A program made the position numbers and the translations under genes. This document shows, piece by piece, positions 6,470 to 9,726 of a stretch of 9,726 nucleotides of DNA. The notes below the pieces were generated by a model. That model saw nothing but the letters and a program-made list of their open reading frames with translations, searched no databases and was not told the DNA's origin. Every line of letters starts with the position of its first letter. Position 1 is the first letter of the stretch. This DNA is from an uncultured Nitrosomonadales bacterium (GTDB lineage: Bacteria > Pseudomonadota > Gammaproteobacteria > Burkholderiales > Gallionellaceae), in contig CAIZNF010000040.1 in NCBI GenBank assembly GCA_903934275.1, forward strand, positions 1 to 9,726. Direction: 5' to 3'.

Positions 6470-7276
6470 ATGGAGCGTCGTGGCAAACGCGCGGAGCACA
6501 GCAGCAATGATCGTTGGCTGGTTTCTTATGCCGACTTCATTACCTTGCTGTTTGCTTTTTTCGTGGTGATGTACTCCATTTCCTCGGTGAATGAAGCGAA
6601 GTATAAAGTATTCAGCGAATCGCTGAATATTGCCTTTACCAAACAAATAAACCCAACTTCGCCGCTTGTTCCGCCTAACCAGCCACTTGTTGCGCCCGCC
6701 CAGCAGCAGAGGCCAACGATTGTTACATTGGCAAACAGAAACAAAGTGTTGGTGGACAAGCGCACCGCGCAACTGGGCGAGCAGCAGCGCAAAATAGACG
6801 ACCGCATGAAAAAACTGGCCAACGGGTTGAGTCAAGTTATGGCTTCAATGATTAAACAGCGTATGGTCAACATCAATCAGACCAAACGCGGAGTGGTTAT
6901 GGATATCAGCGCCAGCACGCTGTTCGGTACGGGTGAAGTAGTGTTGCAAGACAGCTCGTTGGATGTGTTGCGCCAGGTGGCGGCGGTGTTGAGTAAGGAA
7001 GATATGCCTATCGAGGTGGAAGGTCATACTGATGACACACCTATCGCGACTGCGCAGTTCCCTTCCAACTGGGAGCTATCATCAGCGCGTGCTAGCAGCG
7101 TGGTCAGGGTGCTGATTGATAGCGGCGTACCGGCAAAACACGTTGCTGTGATGGGTTTAGCATCCAATCAACCGCTGGTGCCGAATAATAGTGCGGAAAA
7201 TCGTGCCAGGAACCGGCGTGTAACTATTACGATAGCATCGCCCAATTTGGATAGGGAAGCTGGAGTTGGTGAATAA
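6470..7276 (+). CDS. motD: Flagellar motor stator protein MotD (MotB family, OmpA-like domain)
   Basis: MotD anchors the stator to peptidoglycan and carries the ion-binding residue. The 268-aa protein has a short basic cytoplasmic tail, then one membrane helix with the conserved aspartate in VSYADFITLLF (D22). A proline-rich linker (about 60-80) and a charged, helical periplasmic stretch follow. The C-terminal OmpA-like peptidoglycan-binding domain (about 135-262) contains EGHTDDTP (184-191), NWELSSARA and NRARNRRV. It starts two bases after the motC stop without a clear ribosome site, so it is probably coupled to motC. The ion (proton or sodium) cannot be told from the sequence alone. No chemotaxis genes separate fliA from motCD, unlike the Pseudomonas order. 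Confidence 0.92.
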   Translation: MERRGKRAEHSSNDRWLVSYADFITLLFAFFVVMYSISSVNEAKYKVFSESLNIAFTKQINPTSPLVPPNQPLVAPAQQQRPTIVTLANRNKVLVDKRTAQLGEQQRKIDDRMKKLANGLSQVMASMIKQRMVNINQTKRGVVMDISASTLFGTGEVVLQDSSLDVLRQVAAVLSKEDMPIEVEGHTDDTPIATAQFPSNWELSSARASSVVRVLIDSGVPAKHVAVMGLASNQPLVPNNSAENRARNRRVTITIASPNLDREAGVGE

Positions 7277-7294
7277 GGGGGCGAAAAAATGCTC

Positions 7295-7771
7295 TCAGCC
7301 GCTACCCAGCGACCTGCCGCTACCAGGCGAAAAGTTGGTCTGCCCGTCCGGGCCGTACAGATTGGCCTTGTTCACCGCATTGCTCAGCACTGCAAGCGAT
7401 TTCTGGTTGTGGCGCAATTTCATCTGAATCAGTTCGCCATTGGTATGGTTGATTTTCTGTGTGGATTCCGCCAGCGTGCGGATTTCTTGCCAAATTTCCA
7501 AGCCTTCTGTGCTGTGAGTTTTCAACCATGCGCGGATGGTTTCGACGGTAATTTCTTGAATATTTTCCCGTAATAGGCTGCGGCGGGATTCGGCAAGCTC
7601 GTTAAGGCTGATGGCTTGGGTCGTTTTTTGCTCCGAAAACTCAAGCAGCTGGTCGGTATTGTTTTCCAACAATAAACCTTGCTCTTGCTCCAGTAGATGA
7701 ACAAATTTCCGCAACGCAGCAAGCTCGGCAGTTAACGCACCGAGCAATTTGGTGATGTGGTTTTGATTCAA
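7295..7771 (-). CDS. flgN: Flagellar export chaperone FlgN
   Basis: FlgN keeps the hook-filament junction proteins FlgK and FlgL export-ready and hands them to FlhA. The 158-aa protein is predicted largely helical (LTAELAALRKFVHLLEQEQGLLL spread over the first 35 residues), with the NHTNGELIQMKL region and the family-typical end LYGPDGQ followed by a Gly/Ser tail. The start is a TTG at 7771; no ATG lies nearby in frame and no good ribosome site is visible. It starts 25 bases after the flgM stop, so coupling to flgM is likely. It converges on motD with only 18 bases between the stop codons and no visible terminator, so the two transcripts probably overlap. Confidence 0.88.
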   Translation of the reverse strand: MNQNHITKLLGALTAELAALRKFVHLLEQEQGLLLENNTDQLLEFSEQKTTQAISLNELAESRRSLLRENIQEITVETIRAWLKTHSTEGLEIWQEIRTLAESTQKINHTNGELIQMKLRHNQKSLAVLSNAVNKANLYGPDGQTNFSPGSGRSLGSG

Positions 7772-7796
7772 GGGGAAATCCGGTTTTATTTTTTAA

Positions 7797-8111
7797 TCAA
7801 CCCTTGCCGCCAATAAGGTCGCGCACAGTCGCAATCAGGCGGTCAGCGACCACGGAGGTGTTCACTTGAAAGCGGCCTTCACTGATAGCCTGCTTGATTT
7901 CCGCAACTTTGGCTGCGTTTACGACCGGTGTCCCAGCCATGCTGGTTTCCATGCTTTGCAGATGTGCCGCAGTGGAGCCAAGCGAGAAGTTGGTGCCTGC
8001 CGGCTGTTGCGATGTAGGTGTCTGGCCGGGTTTGTTCTTGCTGTTGGCGCGCGTAGCACCCTCGCTTGTCGAGCTGGCGGGTAGCGCATTACCGGGTTTG
8101 TCGATTTTCAC
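7797..8111 (-). CDS. flgM: Anti-sigma-28 factor FlgM
   Basis: FlgM binds FliA and blocks late gene expression until it is exported through the finished hook-basal body. The 104-aa protein has a disordered-looking N-terminal half rich in S, T, N, P and Q, as needed for export. The C-terminal FliA-binding half reads VNAAKVAEIKQAISEGRF, then VADRLIATVRDLI, which matches the family. The start is GTG 8111, with GAGAGGA five bases upstream. Its target FliA is encoded in the same window, and a strong sigma-28 promoter lies about 50 bp upstream. Confidence 0.93.
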   Translation of the reverse strand: MKIDKPGNALPASSTSEGATRANSKNKPGQTPTSQQPAGTNFSLGSTAAHLQSMETSMAGTPVVNAAKVAEIKQAISEGRFQVNTSVVADRLIATVRDLIGGKG

Positions 8112-8116
8112 GGTTG

Positions 8117-8123
8117 TCCTCTC
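8117..8123 (-). promoter_or_regulatory. Ribosome binding site supporting the GTG start of flgM
   Basis: On the minus strand GAGAGGA stands five bases before GTG 8111. It decides in favour of this non-ATG start. Confidence 0.7.
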
Positions 8124-8159
8124 AATCTGGCGGTTCTCAAAATTATGCCGTCGGGTGTT

Positions 8160-8186
8160 ATATCGGCAAGTATTCTAAAAAACTTA
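8160..8186 (-). promoter_or_regulatory. Sigma-28 (FliA) promoter for flgM-flgN
   Basis: On the minus strand, TAAGTTTT (8186-8179) and GCCGATAT (8167-8160) are separated by exactly 11 bases. The sigma-28 consensus is TAAAGTTT-N11-GCCGATAA, so both boxes and the spacing agree. Transcription would start roughly at 8152-8154, giving a leader of about 40 bases before the flgM GTG. FlgM would then be made under FliA control, a negative feedback loop. The -35 box includes the stop codon of the small ORF upstream. Confidence 0.85.
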
Positions 8187-8399
8187 GGGCAATATAGTAT
8201 TTTTTGCAGTATAGGCGAAATTGCCTTTGTTCTTCGAATGCTTTTGCAGCCTGTCCGCTAACTTAATAGCGAGTGGCGTATAGCCCAGGCTATCGGCATT
8301 ATCAAGAGAAACTTGATGTATCAAGCGGTAAATAGATGCCAATTCATCCCCCAGTTCGTCAAAACGGCTTGATAGTGTGCGCGTTAGATTGCTACTCAA
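8184..8399 (-). CDS. Small hypothetical protein, 71 aa, upstream of flgM
   Basis: I do not recognise this protein. It reads in the same direction as flgM-flgN, has no internal methionine, starts at TTG 8399 and has no ribosome site, so the start is doubtful. The sequence is mixed and plausible for a soluble helical protein (RFDELGDELASIYRLIHQ, then PLAIKLADRLQKHSKNK, a basic stretch). There is no membrane segment. It sits where flgA often lies next to flgM in betaproteobacteria, but it does not resemble FlgA. It may be a real small gene, the remnant of a longer one, or a chance ORF. Confidence 0.35.
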   Translation of the reverse strand: MSSNLTRTLSSRFDELGDELASIYRLIHQVSLDNADSLGYTPLAIKLADRLQKHSKNKGNFAYTAKNTILP

Positions 8400-8472
8400 G
8401 TAAATTGTGAGGGATGCCTGATTCTAATTCCATTTTAATCCGGATGGGTTATCAGCGTGAGATGCTTGTGCA

Positions 8473-8521
8473 GGGGCAATTCATAAATTGCCTTGGGCAA
8501 TGCGTGAATTGGTTGCACCCC
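8473..8521. repeat. Hairpin repeat upstream of the decarboxylase
   Basis: GGCAATT (8475-8481) and AATTGCC (8486-8492) form a perfect stem with a four-base loop. A second imperfect stem follows (GGGCAA from 8495 against TTGCACCC to 8520), and the end reads TGCACCCCTTACG, like the repeat before fliA. The GGGGCAATTCAT type of palindrome is one I recall from dispersed short repeats. The segment suggests that the 158 bases before ATG 8558 are intergenic, although the decarboxylase frame is open through them. Confidence 0.5.
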
Positions 8522-8557
8522 TTACGAGTTCCGTACTCACACCGACTCCAATTTAAC

Positions 8558-9726
8558 ATGGCTATGCTGGAAACCTCTGAAGACACGCTGGATCCATCCG
8601 ATTGGCAGGCATTTCGTTCGCAAGGTCATCGGATGTTGGACGATATGCTGGACTATCTCGAACATCTGCGCGAGCGGCCGGTCTGGCAGGTTATTCCGCA
8701 GGAGGTGCGGGATTCATTTCGCCAGCCGCTTGATGGGCAACCGCTTGATCTCGCGGCGGCACACGACACGTTCATGCGGAATGTGCTTCCCTATTCCGTG
8801 GGAAACGCCCATCCCGGTTTTATGGGTTGGGTTCACGGTGGCGGAACACCCGTTGGCATGCTGGCTGAAATGCTGGCAGCCGGGCTGAATGCAAATCTCG
8901 GCGGACGCGACCAGACACCCGTTGAAGTGGAACGGCAGATAGTGCAGTGGGTGCGTGATTTGTTTGGCTTTCCTAAGACCGCCAGCGGCCTATTTGTGAC
9001 CGGCACTTCCATGGCAAATTTGATCAGTGTGCTGATCGCCCGCACCGCAGCATTGGGGGTCAGTGTGCGACAAAACGGGATTTCCGCCGGACACTTGAGT
9101 GCCTATACCTCTGTCAGCGCGCATATCAGCATTGCCCGTGCGATGGATATGGCGGGCATCGGAAGCGGCGCGCTACGCATGATCCCGGTGAATGACCGAC
9201 ACCAGATGGATGTTGCTGCGCTTGAGTTTGCCATCGCGGCGGACAGGCAGGCGGGCATGACCCCATTTTTTATTGCCGGAACAGCAGGCACTGTGGATAC
9301 AGGCGCAGTCGACCCGCTTGCTGCCATTGCGGAGGTCGCGCAGCGCGAAAAAATTTGGTTTCACGTCGACGGCGCGTACGGCGCGCTCGGCATGTTGGCG
9401 GAGGATGTTGCCCCGCGCCTGCAAGGCATAGAACGCGCCGACTCCATCGCCTTCGATTTTCATAAATGGGGGCAAGTGCCTTATGACGCGGGGTTTATCC
9501 TAGCGAGAGATGGCGCACTGCACCACGGCACGTTTGCCTCACCGGCAGCTTACCTGAAACGGGAAGCACGCGGAATGGCGGCGGGGGCACCGTGGCCGTG
9601 CGACTTCGGGCCGGATCTTTCGCGCGGTTTCAGGGCGCTCAAAACTTGGTTCACGATAAGAGTTTACGGCGCAAAAAAACTGGGGCAGGTTATTTCAAAT
9701 ACTTGCGCGTTGGCCCAATATATGAA
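8558..9726 (+). CDS. PLP-dependent group II decarboxylase (aromatic amino acid/glutamate decarboxylase family), 3' end cut by window edge
   Basis: The enzyme belongs to the pyridoxal-phosphate amino-acid decarboxylase family that includes aromatic-L-amino-acid decarboxylases; the substrate cannot be told from the sequence. 389 codons are visible of an expected 470 or so. Visible motifs are an N-terminal HRMLDDMLDYLEHLRERPVW, HPGFMGW (85-91), GTSMAN (149-154, the cofactor phosphate region), HVDGAYG with the PLP-nitrogen aspartate (D271), and FDFHKWG with the Schiff-base lysine (K303). The start was set at ATG 8558 because similarity to the family begins there; ATG 8564 is also possible, and the frame stays open back to ATG 8414. 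No ribosome site is evident. It is divergent from flgM and has no flagellar role that I know; it marks the edge of the motility cluster. Confidence 0.88.
   Translation, partial: MAMLETSEDTLDPSDWQAFRSQGHRMLDDMLDYLEHLRERPVWQVIPQEVRDSFRQPLDGQPLDLAAAHDTFMRNVLPYSVGNAHPGFMGWVHGGGTPVGMLAEMLAAGLNANLGGRDQTPVEVERQIVQWVRDLFGFPKTASGLFVTGTSMANLISVLIARTAALGVSVRQNGISAGHLSAYTSVSAHISIARAMDMAGIGSGALRMIPVNDRHQMDVAALEFAIAADRQAGMTPFFIAGTAGTVDTGAVDPLAAIAEVAQREKIWFHVDGAYGALGMLAEDVAPRLQGIERADSIAFDFHKWGQVPYDAGFILARDGALHHGTFASPAAYLKREARGMAAGAPWPCDFGPDLSRGFRALKTWFTIRVYGAKKLGQVISNTCALAQYM

Noticed and set aside
7289..7573. Plus-strand 94-codon ORF after motD
   Set aside because: It lies opposite flgN, which has strong family features including the LYGPDGQ end.
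8414..8557. N-terminal extension of the decarboxylase to ATG 8414, 8444 or 8462
   Set aside because: The extra residues do not look like the family and run through a hairpin repeat; the ribosome site is only one base from ATG 8414.
1..9726. tRNA, rRNA, CRISPR array, prophage or transposase gene
   Set aside because: I saw no cloverleaf-like tRNA sequence, no rRNA core sequence, no regularly spaced direct repeats of CRISPR type, and no transposase, integrase or phage gene in any frame.

Overview
The window looks like part of the chromosome of a motile proteobacterium, most likely a betaproteobacterium of the Nitrosomonadales/Gallionellaceae kind. The reasons are the order flhA-flhF-flhG-fliA followed directly by a MotC/MotD stator pair, with flgN and flgM on the opposite strand, and the moderate GC content. 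This placement is an inference from gene order and protein style; no database search was possible.

Layout. Bases 1-4536 (+) carry a tightly packed, translationally coupled export and positioning block. flhA encodes the export-gate membrane protein and is cut by the left edge by only a few codons. flhF encodes the SRP-type GTPase that sites the flagellum and overlaps flhA by 4 bp. flhG encodes the MinD-like partner of FlhF and overlaps flhF by 11 bp. Bases 4537-5013 have no convincing gene and hold a nested inverted-repeat element of about 136 bp, a second repeat-like hairpin and a weak promoter candidate. Bases 5014-7276 (+) carry fliA (sigma-28), motC and motD, again overlapping or nearly so. 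flgN and flgM follow on the minus strand (7295-8111), convergent with motD. A very good sigma-28 promoter (8160-8186) faces flgM. Upstream of it is a 71-codon minus-strand ORF of unknown function. After another hairpin repeat, a divergent PLP-dependent group II decarboxylase begins at about 8558 (+) and runs off the right edge.

How the genes work together. FlhA is the export gate, and FlhF and FlhG set flagellar place and number. FliA drives late genes and is held back by FlgM until FlgM is exported through the completed hook-basal body. FlgN is the chaperone of the hook-filament junction proteins. MotC and MotD form an ion-driven stator. The sigma-28 promoter in front of flgM-flgN would close the FliA-FlgM feedback loop inside this window.

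Most of the region is ordinary flagellar biology; I found no new multi-gene system. The points most worth a second look are an FlhG whose ATPase motifs are degenerate although its FlhF-activating motif is intact, a three-copy 36-bp in-frame repeat in the flhF linker, the repeat element between flhG and fliA, related repeat ends in front of both fliA and the decarboxylase, and the small ORF and decarboxylase standing where flgA is often found.
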